This document shows positions 1 through 10,068 of a stretch of 64,000 nt of DNA, in pieces. Under the pieces are notes generated by a model. It was not told the DNA's origin. It saw only the letters and a list, made by a program, of their open reading frames with translations, and searched no databases. Numbering within the stretch: the first letter of the stretch is position 1; each line of letters begins with the position of its first letter. The translations under genes were made by a program, and so were the position numbers. The DNA comes from Kitagawia praeruptora (Eukaryota > Streptophyta > Magnoliopsida > Apiales > Apiaceae), in the NCBI GenBank assembly GCA_037693485.1, contig CM075344.1, forward strand, positions 95,515,001 to 95,579,000, in the 5' to 3' direction.

Positions 1-1541
1 ATGAATATGGAAAGAGAGAGTAAACTCAAACTTCAGAAATTTTCTAAAGCTCAAGACACTCTTTTTGAACGGTTGGCTAAAGTTGAAGCAAATCAGACTA
101 CAAATCTACAATGTCTGATAAGATTGATTCCATTGCTACTTCCTTGGAGCTGATAACATCAATTCTAATTCCTGATGATGTCAAAAAGGGGGAGAGATTT
201 GCTAAGTCGAAATGCAGGCAGTCTCAAACTCTGACTCAGAAGGATGATGCTGGAGATGGAGGTGCAAGAGGTCAAAAGAGTTTAAAGTCAAGAGTTGTTG
301 AGAAGAGTTTACAAGCTGGCAACATTTCTAAGTCAAAGTCTGATGGTGTAAACACTGATACTCAGGGTACTTCCAAGACGTAGAGTTTGGTATTAACTTC
401 TAATCCACAGACTGATGAGGAATTGGCTGCTAAGTTGTTCCTTGAAGAGAATGTAGAGGGAGTCACACTTGCAGACATTCAAGCTGAGGAGAAAAATCTT
501 CAAGAAGAGAATCAGAAAGCTTTGAAGTCTGGCAAGTTTAAAAGGAAAGAGAAAGCTGCTAGGCCTGTTCTTAAAGGCATTACGATTAAAGAAAAAGTTG
601 GTACTGATCAAAGATCACAAATGTTCAGAAAACCAACAGAAGCAGAAGCTAAATTGAAGATGAAGGGTAAGGCTGTTGATGAGGAAAAAGTTTCAAAGAA
701 AGAAAGTACAACCTCTGTTGCTACACATGTTGTACAGAAGGAAGAAAGTACAACCTCTGTTAATACACAAGTTGCATTGATACCTCTATCTAAATAGATG
801 AAATCAGTGTTTGGAAAACCTATACTTCATGATCCAAATCAAATGACTGAAGGGACTACTGATTTTCTACATGGCAGGGGATTAACAGGAAAAATTGGTA
901 AGGAGAAATCTGGTCTAGGCTCTCACAGAGAAAATAGAATGTATACTGGTCCTAGAGATCCTTCATCATTGGCTGTTCCAGGTCTTGGTGTTACTCAAGA
1001 GAATTTAGACAGACTGGAGTCAGTACGGTTGGTTCATCAAAAGAGTTTGGAGAAGGATTTTCTCTTGTATTTCATGGCTGATGGAACAATGTATAAAATT
1101 GGTGAGTTTGATCTTGATCTGAAGTATTATGAAGAATTGGAGTATGTTTTATACATCTTCAAAGTAAAAAATCAAAGAACTCATCGAGCTACAAATGTGC
1201 TGAGAAATAAGATGCTGCATAATATGGCATGCAGAGGTGTAAAATACACACGTGCATATGTTCCAAAGTATAGAGATTATCATGGAAATCTTGTTGAGAT
1301 GAAGAAAGATAATGTTAAGCTGAAGACAGATTTGGGTATAACTGTTCTTGATTTTAATTCTGAATCAAAGGAAGCACACTTCATCAGACTGGGAAATGAA
1401 ATGAGAAGAAACAAAATATATTCTCTGAGAGCTGCTATTTATCAAACTGGTGAGAATGATCCCAAGCTAAGAGAGATCAAGGAAATTATGCAGAGAGAGC
1501 TTGACAATGCAGAGAGAAGATTGCTGATTGATTATCTCTGA
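1..1541 (+). pseudogene. Post-pol ORF of a Sirevirus-like Ty1/copia element (decayed)
   Basis: This is a reading frame just upstream of a polypurine tract and LTR, so it is the last ORF of an LTR retrotransposon that enters from the left. From 111 to 1541 it is one frame broken by two in-frame TAG codons (381-383 and 795-797). Positions 1-110 continue it in another frame, so a frameshift lies near 105-111. The product is charged and lysine/glutamate-rich. An N-terminal segment looks heptad-like, a middle region is low-complexity, and the last 150 or so residues look globular, ending in a helical KLREIKEIMQRELDNAERR stretch. I see no RT, integrase, RNase H or zinc-knuckle motif. Sireviruses are known to carry extra ORFs after pol, some called env-like; I cannot assign that function here. 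It could also be a displaced gag-like domain. Confidence 0.6.
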
Positions 1542-1718
1542 ACAACACCAGATGTTGAGGAGATTAGGTGAAGAATGCTCTATAAGAATTTCTTGCTTTT
1601 TGGGGATTTTTGTTTAAGTAGAAGTTTAAACTCTGATTATTTGTTAAACACTGTATTTTATCTATTTTGTTTTGACATCATCAATTACTGTTAACTTGTG
1701 CATTTTTGCTAATGAACA

Positions 1719-1730
1719 AGTTGGGGGAGA
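1719..1730 (+). other. Polypurine tract of the left copia element
   Basis: A purine run, agttgggggaga, lies one base before the TGTTAGATAT LTR start. This is the usual place for plus-strand DNA priming and sets the element's orientation as plus. Confidence 0.8.
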
Positions 1731-1731
1731 T

Positions 1732-2270
1732 TGTTAGATATAATTGATGTATGTATTAATCAGTGTTTAAGTGTAAAAGTGATAAATCAGAGTTTAGCTG
1801 GAAGCAGGTCAGAGTTTAGTTAAACGCTGACGTATGGAAGCGCAACAGAGTTTGATAAACTCTGTCTGGCGGAAGCGTCTACTTGTCAACAGTGATTGAA
1901 GAATAATTGAAGATAAATATGGAAGCAATATCTTTGAAGATTGGATAGTTGTCAAAGAGATTGTGTTGACTTAGAAGACGTGTAGCAATCGTGATTTATA
2001 TCAATTGTATAGCTAAATTATAGGAGAATCAATTTACGATTGTATAGTAGCTGTATGTTTTATAAATACAGTTAAGTTAACCCTAGAAGGGTATCGAACA
2101 ACGAAATATCATTCATTTTAACCTAAGCAGCTCTCTGTGATAGTTTACATCACTGAGAGAGGAATTATTAATTCCAAACAGTTTTTAATTGTTAAAACGT
2201 GTGTTCTTGTTAATCTCTCATACAAATCTTGATTAAATTTGTGTATTCGGCCTAATATTTATTTTAAACA
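1732..2270 (+). repeat. 3' LTR of the left Ty1/copia element
   Basis: The LTR begins TGTTAGATAT directly after the polypurine tract. A TATAAATA box lies at 2061-2068, about 330 bp in, marking U3/R. The right end is not certain because the 5' LTR is outside the window; the CA at 2270 is the best candidate and another lies at 2274. No TSD can be tested. Confidence 0.7.
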
Positions 2271-2859
2271 ATACATGAAATTCTGACTAAGTTATATTAA
2301 ATTAAAATTAAAATAATTTATAACTAGAAAATTAGATAAAAATTTAATGTTATTATAAGAAAATAATATATCACATTTAAAAAAGGTCCGTGCATCGCAC
2401 AGGATATAAGTCAGTAATTATAAATAATGTACAATTTTTTTTTGCACGGCTACATTATCCTTAGAAAAACATTTAGTTAAGTTCTTTATTTGGCTATATA
2501 TGCCAATCAATAGGGACCTACGAAACTCTACATAATTTATTAACATATTAAAATAATATATTATATTTATAATAACTTGCAATAATAATAACATACCATT
2601 TTTAAAATTTAATCAATCATTATAAAACATTTTATTGGAACATAATATCTTATAAATTCTATAAATTATATATAATTAATATTTTATATAATTTTAACCG
2701 AGCATTTTAGCTAATATTATTTGATGCTCTAAGTGGGATGGATAATCTTCTATTTTATTTATAAGGAGCTGTTCGGAGTGGATTTTCATGACTATCAAGT
2801 TTGACATTAGTCTTCCACCAAAAACAAAAGGTCAGAGGTAACTAGCATGATAGCCCGTG
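2271..2859. other. AT-rich spacer
   Basis: Strongly AT-rich sequence with no coding signal. A short motif near 2386-2402 (gtgcatcgcac) resembles the degenerate GTGCANNGCAC motif common in old plant repeats, but nothing else is recognisable. Confidence 0.5.
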
Positions 2860-3670
2860 CACTACATGATAAAACGGATATAGCAACATCTGAAATACGT
2901 TGCAATATGCCCTAAATTCGTTGCAATAGGGTCTATGGCAACGATTATTGAAAAATCAGCCGTAAGGTTTGCTCTGGTTGCCATAGGTACCTTATGGCAA
3001 CGAATTTAGTACCATATTGCAACGTTGAATTATCGTTGCAATTAGGGCATAAGGCAAAGATTTAATGGCTATAGCAACATGTTTAAAACCATTGCAATAT
3101 CTTGGAGGAGCTATGGCTTACTTTTTGTAACGATTTTTTTTTTGTGTTAATTGTTGCAATACATGGACTCATGTAGCTCTAAGGCAACGTATATATGCCC
3201 AATTGCAACGTATTTTGAATCAAATGCAATGAAATATTTTAAAGAATATGACATATATGGCAACATTTATGTAACTATTGCAACGCTAAAAAAAAATCCG
3301 GCATGACATTTAGATTTTATAAACATCCACCAATTTTAATTGGTATTTCAATTCATAACCAACCATGCAACCAAGCAGTTCATCAGTTCCAACATCATTT
3401 CCAACATCCATACACAAAATGATCAAGTTCAAGCAAAATAACTAAGTTCAAAAGACAATCTAACTTAGTAATACATAATTAATAGACCAACTTAGTGGCC
3501 GATTAAACATTGCATAAATTGAGTCATCATGGTGCTAATTCTTCCTCCTCTTCTTCCTCTTCAACTGCATCAGTCTCATCTTCATCGTCAACATTAGTAG
3601 CACACAGCTCTTTTGCATTGATATTGAGAGTTGGATTCTTCTCGGCCAATTTTAATTCATTTAATTTTTG
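2860..3670 (-). mobile_element. CACTA (En/Spm-type) element end
   Basis: The sequence starts CACTAC at 2860. About 440 bp follow that are dense in short subterminal motifs of the form GCAACG or its complement CGTTGC, in both orientations, between about 2883 and 3285. Such arrays next to a CACTA terminus are typical of this superfamily and bind its transposition protein. A minus-strand acidic coding remnant follows at 3527-3660. The opposite terminus was not found, so this is one end only and its inner boundary is approximate. Confidence 0.6.
3527..3660 (-). pseudogene. Acidic C-terminal remnant, possibly CACTA transposase
   Basis: Read on the minus strand, about 44 codons end in a stop (complement of 3527-3529). 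The tail is very acidic: DDEDETDA followed by eight glutamates and ELAP. Its position just inside the subterminal repeats of a CACTA end suits the C-terminus of a TNP2-type transposase, but the acidic tail alone is not diagnostic. Confidence 0.4.
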
Positions 3671-4636
3671 TAGAACGTCATGGTATTAATCATTCTCTCG
3701 TATTAGTCAAATTTATGTATTTTGATCTATCTAAGGTATTATATTTTTAAAATTTCAGCTGATTCTGAATCTTAAGAGTTTAATTTATAGTAGCAATGCT
3801 TGATCAATATGAGAAGAATGATCGACAAAAGTGGTAGATAAGAGTTAATAATAGCTACCAAGTTTTATCACAATAATAATGGTGTACTCAAATGCATGAA
3901 AAGGCAAGTGACTTATTTATTTTGGGATGAAGAAGAATAGGATACTGTATTTTTTCTGATATCGTTAGAAATAATGTGACGTGACTGAAAAATACAAATA
4001 ATAGAGTCATATAGCTCTACCTAGAAAATTTGAGTGCATATTTCTAGTTTTGGATCCTTTTTTCCGATCAATTTTGGAAAATAATAAATTTATCTTAATA
4101 GTTATGCACGTCCAAAATAAATGTATGATATTTGCTTTTATAAGATCATTGTATTGACTATTTAGATGTAGCATTTCAATAGCAAATTGATCAAAAAAGA
4201 ATTTTCTCTTACAATATCTTGTATCATCCATTGTTACAAGCGAACTTTAAAATATACAAGGTAATACCTTAAATTTCAAGACAAATCATATTTGGACATG
4301 TAAAAATCCAAGCACATACACGAGTGAGTAACAAAAATTAAAAAGTCATTTTTCATAACATGTTTTTAAAACGAGATGTGTCAATGTATTCGTTGAATGA
4401 ACTTGTTAATGTATTCACTAAAAGAACTGTGTTGCAAACGTTCACGTATACATTAAAATTCAATCTACGAAAAAAAGATAGGTAGAACTACGATATTGAA
4501 GCATCTAAAAGTAACATTCAATTGAGGCAACACCCAAATGAGTGACAAGAAATAAAATACATCTATACTACACTATTATAAGCAAAACAAGGTATATTTG
4601 GTTAGTTGGTTGGTTGCTCAACACCTTCCAAAAAAA
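3671..4636. other. AT-rich spacer
   Basis: Nothing recognisable. A 74-codon minus-strand frame (4007-4231) has no familiar motif and ordinary intergenic composition. Confidence 0.5.
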
Positions 4637-4817
4637 TTGATAACAGCTTCCTAAAAACAACAAGTTAAAAAAATTATATTAAATGCATTAATTTATTTAT
4701 TATAAACAACAAAATTTACTAATAAGATTGTTAACACCTTCCTAAAAATAACAAGTTAAACAATATATATTAAAAATGTTAATTTATTTATTACAAACAA
4801 CAAAATTTACCAATAAG
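4637..4817. repeat. Tandem duplication, two copies of about 91 bp
   Basis: Copy 1 starts at 4637 (ttgataacagcttcctaa) and copy 2 at 4728 (ttgttaacaccttcctaa). They stay aligned through a shared aaacaacaaaattta block, with roughly 10% substitutions by eye. Confidence 0.75.
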
Positions 4818-4882
4818 GCACAAAAATACATTTTTAAAAAATTAAAAAATGTGTTAAAAATTCCAAATTCAGTTAAATTATA

Positions 4883-5073
4883 CTCTCTCGATCCCGTTTA
4901 TATTGGTCGTCAATCAAAAGACACGTATTTAGCAATCAAGTGAAAACTGTCAAACTTACTTTCAAAAAAATTTAACATATTTAACCCTTAATTTGTTTCA
5001 CTAAGGAAACGTGACCAATATTTTGGGACATGCAAAAAATGAATTGTGGCCAATATAAACAGGACGGAGAGAG
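4883..5073. mobile_element. Stowaway-like (Tc1/mariner) MITE
   Basis: A 191-bp element with terminal inverted repeats of about 24 bp (CTCTCTCGATCCCGTTTATA at the left, its near complement ending GGACGGAGAGAG at the right). It is flanked by TA on both sides (4881-4882 and 5074-5075). TIR type and TA target fit the Stowaway group. Confidence 0.85.
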
Positions 5074-5310
5074 TATATAATTTATTAAAAATAAAAAACT
5101 ACATGTTTCATAGTATTGTAAACATTTTTAAATATATCCCGATTAGAATCATCGACCACGCACACTTCTTCCTAAGATTATTTCTTCTACGATTTCAGGC
5201 TACAATAAATATTTTTTTAAAACGTCTATTGAATTTTTAAGATATTTAACTATAAATTTAAAAAAAATGTTAAATTAATGGTATTTATTTATGTCATGAA
5301 ATTAAGTATG

Positions 5311-5804
5311 TGTTGTGGAATAAAAACTAGGTTACGATTTGTATTTAATGCTAGGGTTGGTGAGTTTCGAGCTTTAATGGTTGTTTCTGTGTTCGGGACT
5401 AATCGGTCCTCATAGAGTGCCTACGTATCTCGTATTGAGAATCAAGCCAAGACGTAGTTCTGAGAATGAGGGGTCAGACCCTTTATATAGGATGAGAAGC
5501 CTTAGAATCGTAGTAGGGTTAGGTGACTTGGTGGGCAAGTCACCGCCTAGAAGAAGGTTCCAGATCCTAGTATGTAGGAACCAGTTTCGATGTTGAAATA
5601 TGTATCTTGGAGGCTAAGTCAGGCAAGAGTAATATCCTTGTTTGACTCTTATTGCTGAGCTGGTTATTACCCTTAATATTAATTACGAAATTAATATTAT
5701 AAATAGGGTTTGGGCCCACCTGGTGGGCCCCACGTTTGGACCATTCTAGGTCTAATTAATGCCACATTAAATCTGTCTTTAGGGCTTACTTTTAGCCCAT
5801 ATCA
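5311..5804 (-). repeat. 3' LTR of the Tat-type element
   Basis: 494 bp, TG...CA (TGTTGTGGAA to GCCCATATCA), nearly identical to 32221-32714. A minus-strand TATA box (CTATATAAAG, complement of 5481-5490) marks the promoter. TSD gtatg lies immediately to the left. Confidence 0.95.
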
Positions 5805-5820
5805 TTTGCCACCCAACTTC
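5805..5820 (-). other. Probable polypurine tract of the Tat-type element
   Basis: The minus strand reads GAAGTTGGGTGGCAAA directly next to the 3' LTR. It is purine-rich but imperfect. Confidence 0.55.
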
Positions 5821-5949
5821 TAGAAAAACTGATCAGGTTTTCCTTGAAGTTTTAACGGCCTTTCCGAGACTTGGGTCAGAGTTTATTGCTCTTATGTGAG
5901 TACTTTCAACAATATCATCTTAAGTTAAAGCGTGGAGCGACCGATGCAT

Positions 5950-6241
5950 TTACGACGATGTTTGAACGACACTAAACGGTGTTAAACGGCACTACACAGC
6001 GCTAAACAGCCTTAAACAACGTTTAAACAGTGTTAAACAATGTTAAATGGCACAAAACGGCACTAACAACATTAATTGGTGCTAAACGGTGCTAATCGGT
6101 GCTTAAACAGCACTACAAGGTGCTAATCGGCACTAAACTGTGCTAACAGGCACTATTCGGTGCTTAAACAGCACCACATGGTGCTAATCGGCACTAAACT
6201 GTGCTAACAGGCACTAGTCGGTGCTTAAACAGCACTACATG
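5950..6241. repeat. 61-bp tandem repeats and degenerate relatives in the Tat 3' region
   Basis: Two near-identical 61-bp copies start at 6120 and 6181 (gtgctaatcggcactaaact...), with only two or so differences. From about 5960 to 6119 there are older, more scrambled copies of the same alternating GGTGCTAA and CGGCACTA words. The words are near inverted repeats of each other (GTGC/GCAC). Confidence 0.85.
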
Positions 6242-6473
6242 GTACTAATCTTGACTTCTTTTTAGCACTAAAAATCATACGAGATTCGCTGAAAAAGTCG
6301 AGATCTAGGTCTGAAAACTATTCGCTGAAAAAGTCAGGATTCAGGACCACGAACCAACCCGTGATCGGCTGGATCTAGGGCCAGCTCGTGGTCGGCCGGA
6401 AGGCTTGAATCCAAGGTGATCGGCTGAGAAGTGATCGGCCAAGAGGTGATCGGCCGAGACTCCTCCGGAGGGG

Positions 6474-6599
6474 GTGGTCGGCTCCAAGGTGGTCGGCTGC
6501 GGTGCCCCGTGCGCCGTGGTCGGCCGGGAGGTGGTCGGCTACGGCCCCTCGTGCGCCGTGGTCGGCCGGGAGGTGGTCGGCTACGGCCCCTCGTGCGCC
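6474..6599. repeat. 42-bp GC-rich tandem repeat, three copies
   Basis: Copies at 6474-6515 (diverged), 6516-6557 and 6558-6599 (identical to each other). The unit contains gtggtcggccgggaggtggt. GC content is far above the surroundings. The motif tggtcggc also recurs outside the array from about 6390, suggesting a smaller ancestral unit. Confidence 0.9.
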
Positions 6600-6659
6600 G
6601 TGGTCGATTGCCTCGCGGTTTAGCTAGGAAACCCGGACCTGAAAACCCTCCGTGGTCTT

Positions 6660-6830
6660 GAGGATCAAGAATCTTGATCTTGATCTCAAGTTACTATCTT
6701 GGTCATTCGTGACTTCATTATCTTTGAGGATCAAGAATCTTGATCTTGATCTTAAGTCGTCAGGGATCTAAGATTCAAAATCATCCATGATCCTAAGGAT
6801 CAAGAACCTTGATCTTGATCTCAAGTCATC
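6660..6830. repeat. Three copies of a palindromic GATCAAGAATCTTGATC repeat
   Basis: Copies start at about 6661, 6727 and 6796 (spacing 66 and 69 bp). Each has aggatcaagaatcttgatc, itself an inverted repeat, followed by a second TTGATCT. Linkers are diverged. Confidence 0.8.
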
Positions 6831-7075
6831 AGTTTAGTCCTTCGTGACTTCTGACGATATTACTCCTTAACTTGTATTTAGCTTTTTCAGAAGTCACTTG
6901 TTTTGCAGCTCTAACGATTATATTTGCTATTTCTCTTCTGGCATATATGAACTATAACGATTATTTCTGTAAAACGCGGATAGTTTCTGTCCTTTATTTC
7001 ATCTATAAACGATAGATGACCTGTAAATGTGAACCAAGCTGAGATTCAACCTGATGTAGCAGGTCATGCATTTTC

Positions 7076-7083
7076 TATAAAAG
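7076..7083 (+). promoter_or_regulatory. TATA box of the opposite-strand gene in the Tat element
   Basis: TATAAAAG, about 150 bp upstream of the ATG at 7229 and opposite in direction to gag-pol, so the plus-strand gene appears to have its own promoter. Start site not determined. Confidence 0.6.
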
Positions 7084-7163
7084 AGAAGAAGTAGCCTTCA
7101 TTTCGATTCACTTCTTTATTTCAGAGCTTTCGAATTCTCAAGTTCTCTGGCTTTCAAGTTGCG

Positions 7164-7228
7164 AGATCAAGTTCAAGCTTCTAGATCAAGTTTCAGATTC
7201 AAGATCAAGTTCCAACTTCAAGATCAAG
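7164..7228 (+). repeat. 19-bp repeats in the 5' leader of the opposite-strand gene
   Basis: Units beginning agatcaag start at 7164, 7183, 7202 and 7221, exactly 19 bp apart. The last is cut off by the ATG at 7229, so the leader runs straight from the array into the start codon. Confidence 0.8.
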
Positions 7229-9333
7229 ATGTCGGAAGGTGATCGCTCAATGGCTCCCCCTGTCTCTATGATGGAAGCTATGTCGAAGAGGAGTAAGATG
7301 AGAACAGCTAAAGGTAAAAAAGAAATCAAACCTCTTTCATATGTTGAACGTAGATTTGAATCCTTACTAGATCTTTTAAACATCATGAGGGACACATTCC
7401 CAAACTGTGCTAGCTTAGATGCTTTTAACAGTCCCAGTAAGTTGAAGGAAAAAGATGTCTAAGAGATAAGGGACACATATCATTTTCCAAGTGCTATCAA
7501 AGTTCGTCTTCCAAACCCATCAGACAGGACCTGCAACTGGCATTCTGAGAGGATTTGTGTTCACTGGGGTGCCCTTGATGCTGGGCTCAGATTCCCGGTT
7601 GATAACTTTATCATTAGATTACTGGCGGAGTATCAGATCCATCCTTGTCAGTTGTATCCCAACGCTTGGAGGTATATCTCTATTTTTTTAATAAGATGTC
7701 GTCAATTGGGGATTCTACCGACTACTACAATGTTTCGAAGTATCTTTGGGGCCACTAACTCTTCTGATCATAAGAAAGGATGGGTTAGCCTCAAGCACCG
7801 AGCTAAAATCCCACACATGGTGAATCCCTTCTCCTTTCCAGATTCTCAGCATTTCTGGGAAAGGGAGTTTGTAGTTCTTGAATGGAAAGGCGGTGACTGG
7901 GGCAACTTCTTTGTGAAGAGATTCGGATCCGTGGAGGATAGTAAACACTTTGTGTGTGACCTTGATGACTCAGAATTAGTGGATCGAGATAAACTTCTTG
8001 CCGACGACGGCTGTACACACTATAAAACTTTTCTGAATAAAAAGAACATTATTGAGGCTGGCCTTAGCTTTCTTTCCGTTGAGGGTAACTTTCTTACTTG
8101 AACTTATTATGAACTCTGTTTGTTCTTATCCCGATGTTTTTCTCTTTGTATTTCAGCCACCGAGGAGATTGATAGCCGTCCTCAGAACCAGCCGACCGTG
8201 ACCAAGAGGATGAAGAAGAAGGCTACAGAATTACAGAATCCCACTAAGCCTCATATCCCTCCTTTCTTGGAGCTCTGCACCCAAGGTGGGAAACGATCTC
8301 GGAACGCTGATGGAGACGTCAGGACTCCTTTCATCCCTCCTTGGGGGATATGCGAGCAAAACTCAGTTTTGCGGAGCCCTGATCTGGCTCTAGCCTGGTC
8401 TAAGTTTTCCATCACTCCTCCTGACCAAGTGACTATGCACGCGGGCGACAAAATGGATGAGTCTCAGCTTATGGGCGCTCAGGCCTTGTATCAGGTATGG
8501 GCTTCTCTCTGTTACGTTCGATATTGTTATTGATTTAGATTTGGTATATTTCTTGTATCTCACCCATTTCCTTATTGCAGGCCAATGCCTACTTTCAAAC
8601 TGTCTCAAGTCAAGGCCGGGCTTTTAGGGATGAGAACATTAGCTTGAAGAATGACTCAACAAGGCTCAAGGAAGAAATGGAAGATCTACACTCCCAGGTC
8701 GTTCGTGCTGAAGCTAATGCTGCATCCACCCGTAAACAACTTTCCTATCTAGCCAGAAAGAAGGCATCCGATGCTAAGAAGGTGATCCAGGCTTATCATA
8801 GGTCCCAAGATTTTCTTAAGTTCATCGATGACCATGATGATGAGTTACGTCCCTTCAACATGTCTGTTGGTTGGGACAAAGCCGTCAATGCTGTGAGTCA
8901 TAGGCATCCTTCTGTTGTCAACCCGGCTGATTTTCCTTGCCCCAACTGTGGTGTCAACCAGGCTGACCTAGCTTCTGGTTCGGGAACTAAAGTTGTTCCT
9001 CAGACATCAGGATCCGGCTCCAAGGGCAGTCATCGACGTTCTGGATCCAACTCTAAGGGAGCTGTCCCAGTTGCTAGCCAGGACTCATCCTCTTCTGGTT
9101 CTCGTGGAAAGAAACCCCCGCCCGCAAGGAAAGTTGAAGTGGTTCGACAACCAATCCCTGGCAAGAGATTGATCCAAAACGAGGGCAGTTCTTTTTCTGA
9201 TTCATCCTCTGAAGAAGAAGAGACTGAAGTTGATACGGTTCAGCCGATGGTGGTGACCGAGCCTGATGATGGTTCCGAGGAAGAGGACTCAGATGAGGAT
9301 GGCTCAGACAAAGAAGAATCAAACGAGGAGTAG
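7229..9333 (+). CDS. Spliced opposite-strand gene of the Tat element (PF04195-like domain)
   Basis: Three exons fit a single frame: 7229-8084, 8157-8494 and 8581-9333, with GT-AG introns (gtaact...tttcag, gtatgg...ttgcag). The exon sum is 1947 nt, exactly 649 codons including the TAG stop. Exon 1 has one in-frame TAA (7460-7462), so this copy is probably not functional. Residues near 90-155 (GLRFPVDNFIIRLL, YPNAWRYISIF) match the pattern of the 'putative gypsy type transposon' family (PF04195, Transposase_28), known from extra ORFs in plant Tat elements. The middle is coiled-coil-like. A CPNCG pair follows, then a Ser/Gly-rich linker and a very acidic tail. Biochemical function is unknown. 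It runs opposite to gag-pol, with its own TATA and a downstream AATAAA (9563-9568). Confidence 0.8.
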
Positions 9334-9742
9334 AGGGAAACGGCCTTGCATGGCCTTATTAGCCGCATGCGGCTTTGTACTTTCATCAGCTTTTATTCAG
9401 CATCCTTCGGGACTTAAACTTTATCTTGCTGTGTTGTAACTTAACTCGAATCATGGCCCTTCGGGGCGTTTTATTTATGTCTCTGTTTCCCTTATTCGTA
9501 TGCTCATTCATTTTCGATACTTGGTCTTTCCAGACTTACACTCAACAGGTGCTTGGTACATAAATAAAACATAGAATCATATAACGGAAAACAAGTTTAC
9601 ATTAATAACTCAGAATGGGGTTCAACCCTTACATAGCTTATTACTGCCCTACTCGGGGCACTAGGCCCTGGAATGGTTTCATAGAACCTTATTTCTACTC
9701 CTCGTAATAGATAGATAAAAGCTGAGTCCTTATTAGGACGGC
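9334..9742 (+). other. 3' region of the opposite-strand gene, convergent with pol
   Basis: Noncoding gap between the plus-strand gene's stop and the end of pol on the minus strand. It contains a perfect 14-nt palindrome (agccgcatgcggct, about 9361-9374) and AATAAA at 9563-9568, a plausible poly(A) signal for the plus-strand transcript. Confidence 0.5.
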
Positions 9743-10068
9743 TTAAACATAATAAATCTTGAGGTTCAAGGCATGCCAAGTACGGGGCACCTCAACCCCG
9801 TTCAAGGTCTCCAACTTGTATGATCCTCGTCCCAACGTCTTCCTGACTCGATACAGCCCTTCCTAATTAGGGGCTAGTTTTCCCTTCTGGCCAACTCCAG
9901 AAGCCTCAATCTTCCTTAGAACTAAGTCACCTTGCTGAAAGAACCTTTCCTTAACCCTGTGGTTGTAATAAAAGGATGCTTTCTTTTGATGCTCCGCATT
10001 TCTGGCGTTTGCCTCGTCCCTGACTTCATCAATCAGATCTAGGGCGAGCCTCATGCCTTCTTCATTAG
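9743..10068 (-). pseudogene. C-terminal part of Tat integrase, cut off by insertion
   Basis: This is the end of the integrase begun at 26821-27697. The minus-strand frame gives RNAEHQKKASFYYNHRVKER, GDLVLRKIEASG and later LGRGSYKLETL, the core-to-C-terminal part of Ty3/gypsy integrases. A TAG (about 9866-9868) replaces what is normally tryptophan in a WEGPYRV-like motif. Pol ends at a TAA (complement of 9743-9745). Joining this piece to the upstream half through one copy of attag keeps the frame, so the insertion was precise. Confidence 0.85.

Noticed and set aside
1..1541. Host gene
   Set aside because: Direct adjacency to a polypurine tract and LTR, with no introns, ties it to the retrotransposon.
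5381..5596. 71-codon frame in the Tat LTR
   Set aside because: It falls inside the LTR, overlaps the promoter region and has no domain.
6431..6661. 76-codon frame rich in RPGGGRLRPLVRRG
   Set aside because: It is the translation of the 42-bp tandem repeat in one frame; the unit length being a multiple of three makes the repeat look like a protein.
9361..9374. Palindrome as a transcription terminator
   Set aside because: Plants do not use such hairpin terminators for Pol II; kept only as a note.
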